From Diphasiastrum complanatum (Eukaryota > Streptophyta > Lycopodiopsida > Lycopodiales > Lycopodiaceae), in the NCBI GenBank assembly GCA_029204225.1, contig CM055102.1:32110607-32174606 (forward strand): a DNA stretch of 64,000 nucleotides, given 5' to 3'. The notes beneath the pieces are model-generated. The model made no database searches and was not told the DNA's origin. It worked only from the letters and a program-made list of their open reading frames with translations. Below, piece by piece: positions 23,101-33,511 of the stretch; position 1 is the first letter of the stretch, and each line of letters starts with the position of its first letter. The position numbers and the translations under genes are program-made.

Positions 23101-23949
23101 CGAATCAAAAACTCTTTTTTGCTGAAAATTTTAACCTCTAAGCAGGTGGACATGTTTGCAACACTATAAACATGGATCCTTTGGAGGGTTCTAGCACCGA
23201 GATACTGAGAATTGAGGAAGTGGCAGCCAAGGTCAATTCTATGGAGTGATTTTTCAGCAAATCCTTGAATGTTGAAGACATCAAGATCCTCACAAGAATC
23301 GGAAGCGGTATGATTGTTTAACTGTTTCATTTTGTGAAAGACTTGCATGGAAGTCTCAAAACCTTTTTTTGTAAAGAAGCAGACTCATAGCCTCCAAGGA
23401 GCAATGCAATTAGCTCTATTGTTGAAACATGACAATAAGGTTCGGGCAGTTTTTTGGCTCTTGGGGTAACCATAGGCTCAAAAGGATTAAAGTCAATCTG
23501 GGTAAAGGCAAGTTTCAAGTGACCTAAAATTAGGAGTAGGGACTTCTGAGGACAAAGGATTGTATGGGCGGTCTGATGTCCAAAGAATTCAGCGTCCTTC
23601 AATGTGACAAGTAGCTGTAGCTTCTAGGGACAACGATTGTATGGGCGATTCGATGCTCAAAAGGGGCCAGCGATCTTTGTTGCTAATGTCACAAGACCAA
23701 GAGTATTCCAAATTGCTAATGCCGCAAGACCAAGAGTGTTCCAAATGAGAAAGTTTTGCTTTGGCTACTTGGTAGGATGCATGTGGAAGGAGACGTTCAG
23801 CGAACCGAGGTAGCGGCCCGGGGGGAGTGTGAGAGCAGGGAGACGCCCGGGTGACTGCATGGACAAACCAAGGAGATAGGCAGCAAGCCAGGCCAGCGAC
23901 TCGAGGGGATATTGCGAGCAGGGAGATGTTGCTGCACGACGACCATGCA

Positions 23950-24046
23950 GGGGGAGTGGGGAGGGGAGGGGGGGTGATGTAAACCCCCCCATTACATTTC
24001 AAAAAAATAATTTAATGGTACAAGGGGGGAACCCCCTTGTACCATT
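23950..24046. repeat. G-quadruplex-like G tract, C tract and perfect hairpin
   Basis: 23950-23974 reads as G runs of 5, 4, 4 and 7 separated by 1-3 bases. A run of seven Cs follows at 23984-23990. Then comes a perfect 15-bp inverted repeat (AATGGTACAAGGGGG / CCCCCTTGTACCATT) at 24014-24046 with a 3-nt loop. It lies inside the Gypsy element between gag and RT debris; no gene is present in 23250-24380. Confidence 0.7.
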
Positions 24047-25036
24047 TTTTAAATCTGTACTTCAATATGAAATGCAAAAAAATTTGCAACCTTGTTCCTC
24101 TCCAAACAAGACAAAAAAAACTACGGATGAAGTGTTAAAAAAGTTTCAACCCTTCACAAGTTTAAAATCTGAATTTGGGCCTTGCTTTTGAGTGTGACTT
24201 TGTCATCAATAAAGGGCTACGAGATTATAGTTATAGTGTGGTTAGTGGGTAAGTTAGATTTTGGGGATTTCATCTAGGTCATTGGATGTGCCATGTCATA
24301 TGGACCATTCCATCTCAATTGTCACTCTTTTATTGGTACACATGTCATCATTAACACTAATCATAATTAGTGAAGAGGCCCTTTTTGGCCTAATGGATGT
24401 TGGAACGATGTACTCTGATTATTTATGGATGACATTTTGGTTTACAGTTGTGGTGACGCGTTGCATGTAACTCTCCTTAGAACTGTTTTGTCAACTCTGA
24501 GAGATAACATCTTGTTTGCTAATGATAATAAAAGATAGCATATTTGGGTGCTATTGTGTTAGTTGAAGGTATAAAACTGAATCCAAGGAAAGTTGTTCTC
24601 CTTCCATGGCCTATACCTACAGACTTGACGGTATTGAGAGACTCTCTTGGATTGTTTGGGTTTTATTGCAAGGTGTGAAGGGTTGTTCACACATGGCTGC
24701 ACCTTTGACCGATATGCTATAGAATAATAAGTGGACAAAAGTTCAGCAGTGCAGTTTCGACGCTTTGAAACAAGCTGTGGCTGACATTGTCACATTAAAG
24801 ATAGTAGACCCTCAGAAACCATGTCATAGTAACGGATGCGAGTAACATCATCGTTGGGACAATTCTGATGCAAGAGGGTAGGCTAGTGACCTTTGTGATT
24901 GAGAAGCTCAACATGCTCAGAAGAGTTGTATGCCATTGTCTATGCTATGAAAGTATGGAGGCATTATTTGTGTGGTGCGGGTTTGTACACGCCGACCATG
25001 ACATTTTTATGTATTTTTTCAATTATCCAGGTAGTT

Positions 25037-25425
25037 TACCGGTCAAACATGACACATGTCACATGCTCACTGGGACACTTGGTCTAGTGTATGAGTGACA
25101 CATGTCAGCCTACTCACTTGCCTATGTGTCAGAGTACTGTCAAGTGGCAAGTGTCAACTGTGCATAGAATTGGCCATGTGTCGACGTTAGAAAAGGTCAG
25201 GGTTAAGGGGTACTTGAGGATTGTGCATAAGTGAGCCTAGAGAGAGGCATTCCTCATCATAATCTATGCAGCAAAGGTTGGGAGGACACAAGGCAGTCAG
25301 CTCCACCATGTTTCCTATGCTCTGATGTTTGTACATGTAGGAAAATCGACAGGGTTCGACATTGTTGATTGTTGCACATGGGATAAGCTAGGTTTTAAGT
25401 GAAGTTTCATATGTGGATTCTAACA
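25037..25425 (+). repeat. 3' LTR of the nested Gypsy element, 5'-truncated
   Basis: It matches the 5' LTR from its second enhancer-like unit to the CA end, but lacks the first 300 bp or so. It also contains about 80 bp (around 25190-25265) absent from the 5' LTR. The two LTRs have therefore each lost different parts since insertion. Confidence 0.75.
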
Positions 25426-26945
25426 GCTCCATTATTGATAATTGTAGTAATTCCATGAATATCTGAATGTACAACTTGAAAAGGCTTTGTAGATCTAGTA
25501 TCAGGTAGTCTATGTGACTTTGACAAAGCACAAGATCACAAACATGATTAATACTCTTTAAGGAACTTGGAAGACTAATCACAACTTGCTTTCTAGCCAT
25601 TACCTCCAATGACTTCAAGTTGAGGTGTCCCATCCTTTTATGCCAAACTTCTTGATAAAGTATTTGATGTCTTTCAACACATCCAACTTGGTTAGCAATA
25701 ACACAAGCATCTAGTTTGAACAATTTCCCTTGTCTTTTACCATTTGCAATCAAAATGTCCTTCCTTTTATCATACAAGCATCTCCATCAAACTCAACTTT
25801 GAGGCCTTTACTTAGCAATTGACTCACACTAAGCAAATTCTTGGTAATAGATGGAATGAACAAAACATCCTCCAAATGAACATTTCTATTTGTACAGAGA
25901 GAAATAGAAATTATGCCAATCCCTTTGATTGCACACTCACCATCATTGGTGTAGATCACCCTCTTATCATCTCCATATGCCAACAAAGAGGTGAAACACT
26001 CTTTCTGCAAGGTCAAGTGTGAACTTGCTCCACTATCAATCCACCATGGATCTGGATCTCATTAGCAAGCATACATAAAGACATCACAAAAGCATCATCA
26101 TTTGCATCTTGAACATCCAAACCATCCTCATCAAGAGTAGATCACCTTGCTTGTCTCCTTGATCGCTCTTCTTGTAGCACTCACTTGCAAAGTGTCCTTT
26201 GATGCCACAATAGAAGTACTTGAGCTTTGATCTATCTTTCTTTTTGCCATTTGAAGAAGCCTCCCCTTGATCTTGCTCTTTAGACCACTTACTTTTGCTT
26301 TTGCCCTTGATGAACATAGCCTCCTCTAAAACTTGAGATATTGATGAAGATCCACCTCTTGCTTAAAACCTATATTCTTCATTGATCAAGATCTCTTGAA
26401 GATCAATCGAACTTGGCAATGTCTTTTGAATAGTAAGACTTTGAACAATGTTATCCAACAATCCATCAAGAATAACTTGAACAAGCTCTCCTTTCTTAAT
26501 GCTCTCATCAATGCAAGCTAACTCATCTTTGAATGCTTTCACTGTCAAAATAAAAGTATTTGGAATTTCTTCACTCTTTTGCAAACAAGAAAAGATTGGC
26601 CTTCTTAGAGTCAATACTCTAGAAATAGACTTGGATTCACAAAGCTTCTTAAATGAATTCCAAGTGTCCTTTGATGAAGTACTCTTACGAACTTCTTTGA
26701 GAAACTCATTGGTAACATTCATCTTTATCATGTGTAGAGCCTTTTTGGCCCTCTTTTCATACCTCATTTCATCTTGTTGTGTTGATGGTATCTCCTCCAA
26801 ACCTACAACAATATCCAAAATGTCATTCATCTCAAGAAGTGATTCCATCATCACTTTCACAATGAATAGTTATTTGAGGTAAGCTTATCATTGGATTACA
26901 AATTGACTCCACTTGATGTAGACATGTAGCAATGACTTGATCCTC
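25426..26945 (-). mobile_element. Copia gag-protease-integrase N-terminus (5' part of the split element)
   Basis: Gag is at 26860-26363 (UBN2-type, A-L-H-M-I-K-M-N-V-T-N-E-F). The zinc knuckle C-G-I-K-G-H-F-A-S-E-C has its first cysteines as Y-F-Y-C (26317-26084). The protease C-terminal region is at 26016-25750 with LEDVLFIPSITKNLLSV. Pre-integrase is at 25777-25388 with VWHKRMGHLNLKSLEV. It continues at 21512-22106 beyond the Gypsy insertion. Its leader was split by the gag-only element at 26951; leader sequence resumes at 31027 and ends near a degenerate primer site (GCACTTATACCA, about 31123). Confidence 0.85.
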
Positions 26946-26950
26946 TCTTT

Positions 26951-27488
26951 TATCATGTGCCAAATCCCAAACTAATAGCACTTACAATGAAGTAAAGCTA
27001 ATAGCAAGAAAAGTACAAAACATTCATGATAGCATATCCATAGAAAGCTAGAAACATGGAGAACACCATAGAATCACATTAGCAATGGAAAGAAGAGTAC
27101 AAGATGTGTACATGAGCATTGATTCATGTAGATAAGGCACATGAGAAATAGCAAAGGGAATCCCCATAGCTCATATTTACAAGGAGGAAGCTAGAAGCTC
27201 TCACTTGCAAATGAGCCAAAAGATTCCAATAATGATGTCTCTTGCCTACTTATAGACAAGTCCCCTAACTTAACTAAACATAACTATCTTGAAGGATAGT
27301 TAGCCCTTGTTAAGTATTATTTAGCCTACATTGGGCCCTTAGTGGCCTATTATCCCTAGTAATTACTTTGAAGGGCCTAAAGTGGGAACCGCCTTGTTCT
27401 TAAGGCTAATAGCTCCTTTTGGTCTACAAAGCTTACAATGGATATTTTAAGGCATTGATAAACACTGATGTACTAGAAGTACATGACA
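26951..27488 (-). repeat. 3' LTR of the gag-only element
   Basis: It ends ACATGACA against the polypurine tract. It closely matches 30483-31021, with only scattered substitutions visible by eye, which points to a fairly recent insertion relative to its surroundings. Confidence 0.9.
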
Positions 27489-28214
27489 CTCCCCTTACTT
27501 AAACATTTTTGTCTCCCAAAAAAAAAAAACACTTGTCTGATCAGCTTGATCGCCTAGGTTAAGTGGTCATGATTGAGGATGTGTCGTCCAAAAATGTGTT
27601 GCCTCATTATAGATCCAAAGCTGTCGAATTGAATCCATTTTGCTAGCTTCAGACTGTAATCCTTGTTCCCATGGAAAAAAAATGATAGTCAAAGATGAGG
27701 TTGATAAAGCACTATATTGTTTGTTGGCAACCAATCTGTATGGAATGGACAGAGTGTATCACTGCAATATCCTCTTTTTTCTGCTTCCTCGACATCATAC
27801 CAACTTGAATGCTTATCTAATTCCCTTGGATTCTTGGTCTTGTCTTACATCTAGCTCTTCTGTTGTAATTGCCAATCCATGTTGTTTGACCAATTTGATG
27901 TATCCAGATCTGAGACTTGACTTTCGTGGTCGCTTTGCTCATCTAACTCATTGTTATCACTTTTCTCATCAGACTCATTGTCATTGCTTCGCTCCTCTGC
28001 TTCGTCATTGTCACTTTGCTCATCTTCATTTTCAGTTTTTTCACTTTCCTATATCTGTTTTGTTTGTCGATCCACTGATGCTTTTGTGTATACACTCACT
28101 TTTTGGATCCACATCTTCATTTCCTAAAACCATTTGGATTGCTCTTCTTTCCTTTAAGCTTCCAACTTAAGCCTTTTTTCTTGTTGCTCATACTTTAAAG
28201 CATATTCCATAGTT

Positions 28215-29261
28215 TCAAAACCCAGGCTGGAGAGAAGTAGATTGTAGACAGTTTTCCACAATGCTCTGATATTGAAGTTGTAAGCCATGTATATAGCATT
28301 GTGCAAGATATACTGCTCCATAATTGAATACTGGGGCCATTTGTTGGAATTCTCGATTGTTTTCAGCAACTATAGTTGTCTGGTTCAAAGAACACCATTG
28401 GATGAAGTCGGATCGATTGAAGATCTGTCTACAAAGTCTTTTGAAAGTTAACCAGTTCTCAGGAAGAAAGTCGTGAATGATGTTCCACCATGACTGAACA
28501 AATCCTTGAAAACCCGACGAACCAAAGAAAACCATACTACTGTCACCAATACATCCACTGTAGTAGAAGTTATAATCCAAATCTTCTAGCCAATTGTCTA
28601 CATCAATGGAGTGAATGCTTCCATCAAAAGTAGGACTAACGTATTCAGACAGTCGTTGGTTGTAATAATAAGGTTCTCGTTGAGCAGTGACTTTCCACCA
28701 TTCATTGATATGGTTTGTAGATAAATGCTCCAGAGCAAGTGCACAATCCATCATATTGTATATTTCCATAAAACTAGCAGCATGAATGGATTTGGAAGAA
28801 TGTGGTTGAAGCACATTTTTTATAGGAGTTTGAAGAAAATTTAAATAGTAGCCCAAGTATTTTTTATACTCAAATTTTGTCTTCTGAACCAATGCCAAGA
28901 ATTGCTGATTAAATTGTTGTACAGAAATAGTTTGTTTGAGGGATTCAAATGATTTCTCATAAAATCTGCTAATACTATCGATGCAAGCAATTTTGAATTG
29001 ACTCCAAAACTTCATGTTCGAATGTGCTTGAGTATCCCACCATGCTCGAATTTGTCCTTGAAAGCACAATGAAGTGAAATAAATTTTATCCTCTTCAGAA
29101 TAATGGCGATGATAGAAATAACCTTCCAATTTAGTCAACCAATCATCAATGCTGATTGAACTTGGTTGTCCATCAAATGCAAGGCTGTAACGTACGATTT
29201 CAGATTGTATTTCATTAGTAGATGGAAGATAAATGTTTTGACTATAACGATAATCCATCAT
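28215..29261 (-). CDS. Gag protein with two tandem gag domains
   Basis: 348 codons, starting ATG-ATG at 29261. Two related halves are visible. Half one (about residues 29-160) has F-D-G-Q-P...S-I-D-D-W-L-T-K-L-E-G-Y-F and FQGQIRAWWDTQ, then W-S-Q-F-K. Half two (about 210-300) has F-D-G-S-I-H-S-I-D-V-D-N-W-L-E-D-L and FQGFVQSWWNII, then W-L-T-F-K-R-L. This is the W-x-x-F/WW pattern of the Ty3-type retrotransposon gag domain, duplicated in tandem. No zinc knuckle is present. A shifted frame (28369-28154, then an acidic E-D-E-Q-S-D-N-D-E tract near 28027-27920) suggests that the original C-terminus ran on past a frameshift. Confidence 0.7.
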   Translation of the reverse strand: MMDYRYSQNIYLPSTNEIQSEIVRYSLAFDGQPSSISIDDWLTKLEGYFYHRHYSEEDKIYFTSLCFQGQIRAWWDTQAHSNMKFWSQFKIACIDSISRFYEKSFESLKQTISVQQFNQQFLALVQKTKFEYKKYLGYYLNFLQTPIKNVLQPHSSKSIHAASFMEIYNMMDCALALEHLSTNHINEWWKVTAQREPYYYNQRLSEYVSPTFDGSIHSIDVDNWLEDLDYNFYYSGCIGDSSMVFFGSSGFQGFVQSWWNIIHDFLPENWLTFKRLCRQIFNRSDFIQWCSLNQTTIVAENNREFQQMAPVFNYGAVYLAQCYIHGLQLQYQSIVENCLQSTSLQPGF

Positions 29262-30482
29262 TGATGACTAGTGAAGACTTGTGGACTATGAATTCACCGT
29301 CTGAAATTTATTCAGAATGGTATTTATAGACTGGTAAAATTGCTCTTCTCCATGCACTTAAAACTCAGAGTTCTATGATGAGTGAAACTGAGAATAGCAA
29401 AAACTTGTAGCTCATATGAAATTGAGCACTTTCGCTCTTTACAACATTGAATTCCAAGGTCAAATAGAAACATAAAGTGGATATGAAAAATCTGAGTTTT
29501 GTACACCTGATATTGAATGCAAGCGCAAATAGACTATTAGATTAAGCGCACAGAAGCAAACGCGCTTGAAATCAATATTGAAGAAGAAAAGAATTTTTTA
29601 TTTTTGGGGTATCGGTTTCAAGTGCAAATAGGATAGCCGAACTTTTTGAATAGTCCACCCGCACTCAAAAGCGATATTGCAAAAAAAAAAAAATTTAATT
29701 TTTCTATTTTTTTTGAAAAAAAAATGACGTAGAAAGACTTACGGACCTTTCATACTGAAGAAACTGAAATTTTTTTGAAGTGCTTCTCTCTCACCAAGAA
29801 ATACAAAGGAAAATTTCTAGAATTCTAGCAATTTTGACCTAGCTTCACTAATTTGATCATAACTCTCGCAATATTGATCCAAATCACAAAAACTCAGTAC
29901 CTCTAAATAGCTAAGAACAAGATCTATCAGGCTATGAATTAGGTCAGTAATTGAAGGTGATTTGTTAGGTCAAATTTAGAACAGAACAAGTCTGAAAATT
30001 TTGAAGATAGAAAACTAGTGAAACTAGAGCTAGAAATCAAGATTTGTCATAACTTTCTGAATACTAATCCAAATGACCTGCCATATAGATGAGATCAAAT
30101 CTAAATTTTTTTTTTAAAATGTTATGTAGAGAAACTTGAAATAAAGACTCAGATCAAATCTGAAAAATTCAAATCAAGTGAAAGCAAAATCCTAGTTACC
30201 TATTTTGACAGCTTTTGGAAAAAGTGCAATAACTTTTGCATATCTTATCCAAATGCCTTGCAAATTGATGCAAATGGAAGCTAAGACAAAGCTCTACAAA
30301 TCTATTGAATCAAATTAGAAATAAAAAATAAAATTGAATGTCAAAAATTGGTCTGAGAAGACCTGAAAATTTCAAAGTTAAAAATCAAAAAAGAAAGTTA
30401 CAAGAACAATAAACTCATCAAATCTAATGGAATTCTCATAGAATCATCATGAATCATGGATCTATGCACTGATACCAAGAAA

Positions 30483-31021
30483 TGTCATATGGCAAATCCC
30501 AAACTAATAGCACTTATAATGAAGTAAAGCTAATAGCGAAAAAAGTACAAGACATTCATGATAGCATATCCATAGAAAGCTAGAAACATGGAGAACACCA
30601 TAGAATCACATTAGCAATGGAAAGAATAGTACAAGATATGTACATGAGCATTGATTCATGTAGATAAGTCACATGAGACCTAGCAAAGGAAATTCCGACA
30701 GCTCATATTCACAAGGAGAAAGCTAGAAGCTCTCACTTGCAAATGAGCCAAAATATTTCAAAAATGATGTCCCTTGCCTACTTATAGACAAGTCCCCTAA
30801 CTTAACTAAACATAACTATCTTGAAGGATAGTTAGCCCTTGTTAAGTATTATTTAGCCTACATTGGGCCCTTAGTGGTCTATTATCCTTATTAATTACTT
30901 TGAAGGGCCTAAAGTGGGAACCGTCTTGTTCTTAAGGCTAATAGCTCCTTTTGGGTCTACAAAGCTTACAATGGATATTTTAAGACATTGATTAACACTG
31001 ATGTACTAGAAGTACATGAAA
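30483..31021 (-). repeat. 5' LTR of the gag-only element
   Basis: It starts (on plus) TGTCATATGGCAAATCCC and ends before TCTTT at 31022. The primer site lies just inside. The leader between it and gag (29262-30458, about 1.2 kb) is non-coding and contains diverged repeats of CATAACTTT...ATCCAAAT. Confidence 0.9.
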
Positions 31022-31317
31022 TCTTTAAACCTGTTTCAATGAACAAAGCACTCCTTTGAACAACAAAAAATGTTTTAAAAGGAAATCACAAAGATATGAA
31101 ACTTTTCAATTCTCTTCTAGCACTTATACCAAGCAAATCAACACCTAGAATAGTGAGATCTTGATCAACCTATGATCTATCCTCAATCTCATGACTCTTG
31201 CCACTTCCTAAGATTGAAAGACACAAGCCAAAATTAGATTGATGGCATCAATAAAGATCAAACGCGTGTGATAAAAAATTCTCAAATTTCACATACATTA
31301 AATGGAAAAGAGTACGA

Positions 31318-32677
31318 TCATTTTTTTTCATTGTCTCTAAGGACAATTTTTGCTGTGTGGTCATGAAGGAACTTTTTCCTATCATACGGATCCAAAAATC
31401 GAGTGGATTGCCTTTTGCTCAGATCTATATATCCTAATAGAATTGCCAGAGCAGATGATCTCATAGGAACATTTTCTAGCACGTAATTGAACACTTTAAG
31501 AGCAACATCTCTTGTGACAAAAATGATTCTATATGTATTTTTTGGATATTTATGCCCTTGGGCAAAATAAGATAGGGCTTTGATGGCCATAATTAAAGTT
31601 TCCGTATTCACAAAAAACCTTTCATGAAGAATATAATCAAGTGTTAGTCAAACTAGCAGATCAATCATCAGTTACACGTTAAATAGTAAATGATTTTTGT
31701 GAGAAGGTGTACTTACCAAATCCTCATCGTCAACTTGGATCACACCAGCAGCTTCTAAATTGTGACCAACAGTAATGGTCGATTGCTGGTCAGTTGGAAT
31801 AGTATATATGGGAGGTGGCGTAAAAAGCCAAAAACTCCTCCTCACTCAGCATATTAGCCTCATATGCCCTGCTCTCAGAGAACATACTTTGAAGGGCATC
31901 TATGTGACTTGCTCATTCTACCTGGTCCTCATAGTCGATGCCATCTAAGAGGTCGTCATCATCAAAGTCAATAAAATCATTAAATTTAGAAATCATCCTT
32001 GACATAAGAGATAATATCTCATCTTCTTTGAGATCCATTACGTCTCCGATGTCGCTAATGGACAAGAATGCAATATCGTCCATATGGTACACAGGGAGGT
32101 CCATCAGGGTTCTGCTCTGGTCAATCTCGCTCACGATAGATAAGGGAGAGATAGACATAGAATGAGCCTTGGCAGGATCATATTGATGTGCTTGCTTGGC
32201 CTCCTCTACATCTCCTAAAACCTCAGCCACACGAGTAGTAGGGCAAACCAATCATGGACGACCCAGAAGATTCTGCCTTGTCAGGGATAAGAGCAGATAA
32301 GAAAAACACAAAGGCCATACCCTCCTGAACGAAGCGACATACTCGATTGTGTTCCTCACAAGGTATGACACGTTTAAACAGATGATAAGTTTGGTTAACT
32401 TACGATCATGCCTTTGCTTGGCACTAGGCTGAGCATGAGCCAAATCTGTGAAATGCACAAATCTCAGGCCGTCCATCAGGAGGGTACCTTGTTGCAAGCA
32501 CTCATAGAAATCCTTGTACAGTTTGGAAAAAACTTCCCTGTGCTCAATAACAAATCTTATGTCAAACTGAAAATCGAAATAGGACAAAAAATGGGCATGT
32601 CTATTGCTAACCCCAACATCAAAAAGAAAAGAACTAAGAGCTCTATCATAGATCAAACTAGTAGAAGAGGAGGCCAT
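31318..32677 (-). pseudogene. Acidic unknown protein, partner of H3-like gene (module B)
   Basis: The ATG is at 32677. Exon 1 runs to 31717 (961 nt) and ends at a GTAAGT donor. It is one frame broken by TGA at 32252-32254 and 31913-31915 (both one C-to-T change from CGA) and by a frameshift in an A/T run near 31823. The last exon covers about 31613-31318, with a CTAAC branch-like site and an AG at its start; its phase is not resolved. It contains DIGDVMDLKEDEILSLM, matching the module A gene, and the acidic F-D-D-D-D-L-L-D. The exon 1 length, donor position and last-exon size all match the 13708-15065 gene. No known family is recognised. Confidence 0.6.
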
Positions 32678-32906
32678 ATCATTATGAGGTGCAAATTAGC
32701 AAGGGGACATAAATGGTGTAATCATGGGCGCATGATGGCGATATACACTGTACACAATTTTGGATATCAGAACTATTTGCCAGGGGAGCAGTGCAACTAT
32801 GGAACCATCTATTAGGCGTGTGGTAGCAGTATTGTATGTACTGATTCTGGAGTAGGTTGGTTTCCTGGACTCGTAATGCGAAACTGAATTCTGAAAATGA
32901 CACTCA

Positions 32907-32914
32907 TATATATA
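32907..32914 (-). promoter_or_regulatory. TATA box of the module B partner gene
   Basis: TATATATA lies 230 bp upstream of the ATG at 32677 on the minus strand. With the CACGTG cluster further upstream it makes a plausible promoter. Confidence 0.4.
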
Positions 32915-32969
32915 GTCTAATTTAGAGCATCTTAACCGCACACATGTTTCGATAATGTATGGTCAAATT

Positions 32970-33240
32970 TGCCACACGTGCGAAAACGACGGCCAAATCA
33001 TTTGCATGACACGTGTACACTTTGGATCCTGACACGTGCATGCCAACTCTACAATCGTACGAGCCAGTCGTCCCATGATGCGTGTGTGGCCCAGATCATG
33101 ACATGTGTCCTCGCACGTGCATGCCAGTCGTATGATCGTACAGACCGTTGATGTCTTAACCCATGGTAGGTCCGTGTGATGACACGTGCGACCACATGTG
33201 CAGGGGGTTGGAGGTGTCACATCACACGTGTGATAATGAT
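32970..33240. promoter_or_regulatory. Cluster of six CACGTG (G-box) motifs between the module B genes
   Basis: CACGTG occurs near 32976, 33010, 33034, 33114, 33183 and 33226, with related ACATGTG motifs between. Parts repeat (GCACGTGCATGCCA, ATCGTAC). In plants CACGTG is bound by bZIP and bHLH factors. The cluster lies in the 834-bp divergent intergenic space, so it could serve both genes. Function is inferred. Confidence 0.55.
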
Positions 33241-33511
33241 GGGACATTCTGCAGGTATGAAAGGACGTTTTGGGCTCATATTTTCATTTCAAATTTCTTC
33301 GTTCTCTAGCGCTCCTCAGATTTTTTTGTTCACTTGCGCCCCTCACTATGCGCATATTGCTACCAGCGAATAGAGAGTTAGATACTAGTACAGCTTCCCC
33401 CTTCGTGCGTCGTAGCGATACGCCATCGTCCATATCGCCATCACGTGCCTCCCCTATCTGATATGCATTGTTCCTTGTGATTGGCACGTCATAACGATAT
33501 CTTAGCTTGAA

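Larger units (their letters stand above)
22107..25425 (+). mobile_element. Nested Ty3/Gypsy LTR retrotransposon with target duplication
   Basis: The element begins TGTTAGACCC and ends TTCTAACA, and is flanked by GCTCC at 22102-22106 and 25426-25430. The uninterrupted site exists near 49165-49185. Behind the 5' LTR lies a perfect tRNA-iMet primer site TGGTATCAGAGC (22718-22729). A short gag start (M-D-P-L-E-G-S) is at 23171. The RT motif L-F-M-D-D-I-L-V-Y-S is near 24419-24448, followed by RT-connection and RNase H debris (KLNPRKVVLLPWPIP, about 24571). Most of gag and pol is missing or scrambled, so it could only move with help. Confidence 0.9.
26951..31021 (-). mobile_element. Complete gag-only LTR retrotransposon (TR-GAG type)
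   Basis: The element is 4071 bp with two LTRs of about 538 bp (26951-27488 and 30483-31021) and a perfect 5-bp target duplication TCTTT (26946-26950, 31022-31026). The polypurine tract AAGTAAGGGGAG lies at 27500-27489 beside the 3' LTR. The primer site TGGTATCAGTGC lies near 30470-30459 beside the 5' LTR and differs from tRNA-iMet at one base. The interior encodes only a gag-like protein: no protease, integrase or RT motif is seen, so it needs another element for mobilisation. It sits inside a Copia element leader. Confidence 0.9.

Noticed and set aside
18227-24390. Shared GAGGCCCTTTTTGG at 18227 and 24371 as transposon ends
   Set aside because: Similarity is about 15 bp with no extension and no matching target duplications.
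27640-28170. 176-codon plus-strand frame inside the gag-only element
   Set aside because: It is antisense to an acidic Asp/Glu/Ser tract that fits the gag C-terminus. Its Cys/His content comes from complementing GAT/GAC/AGC codons.
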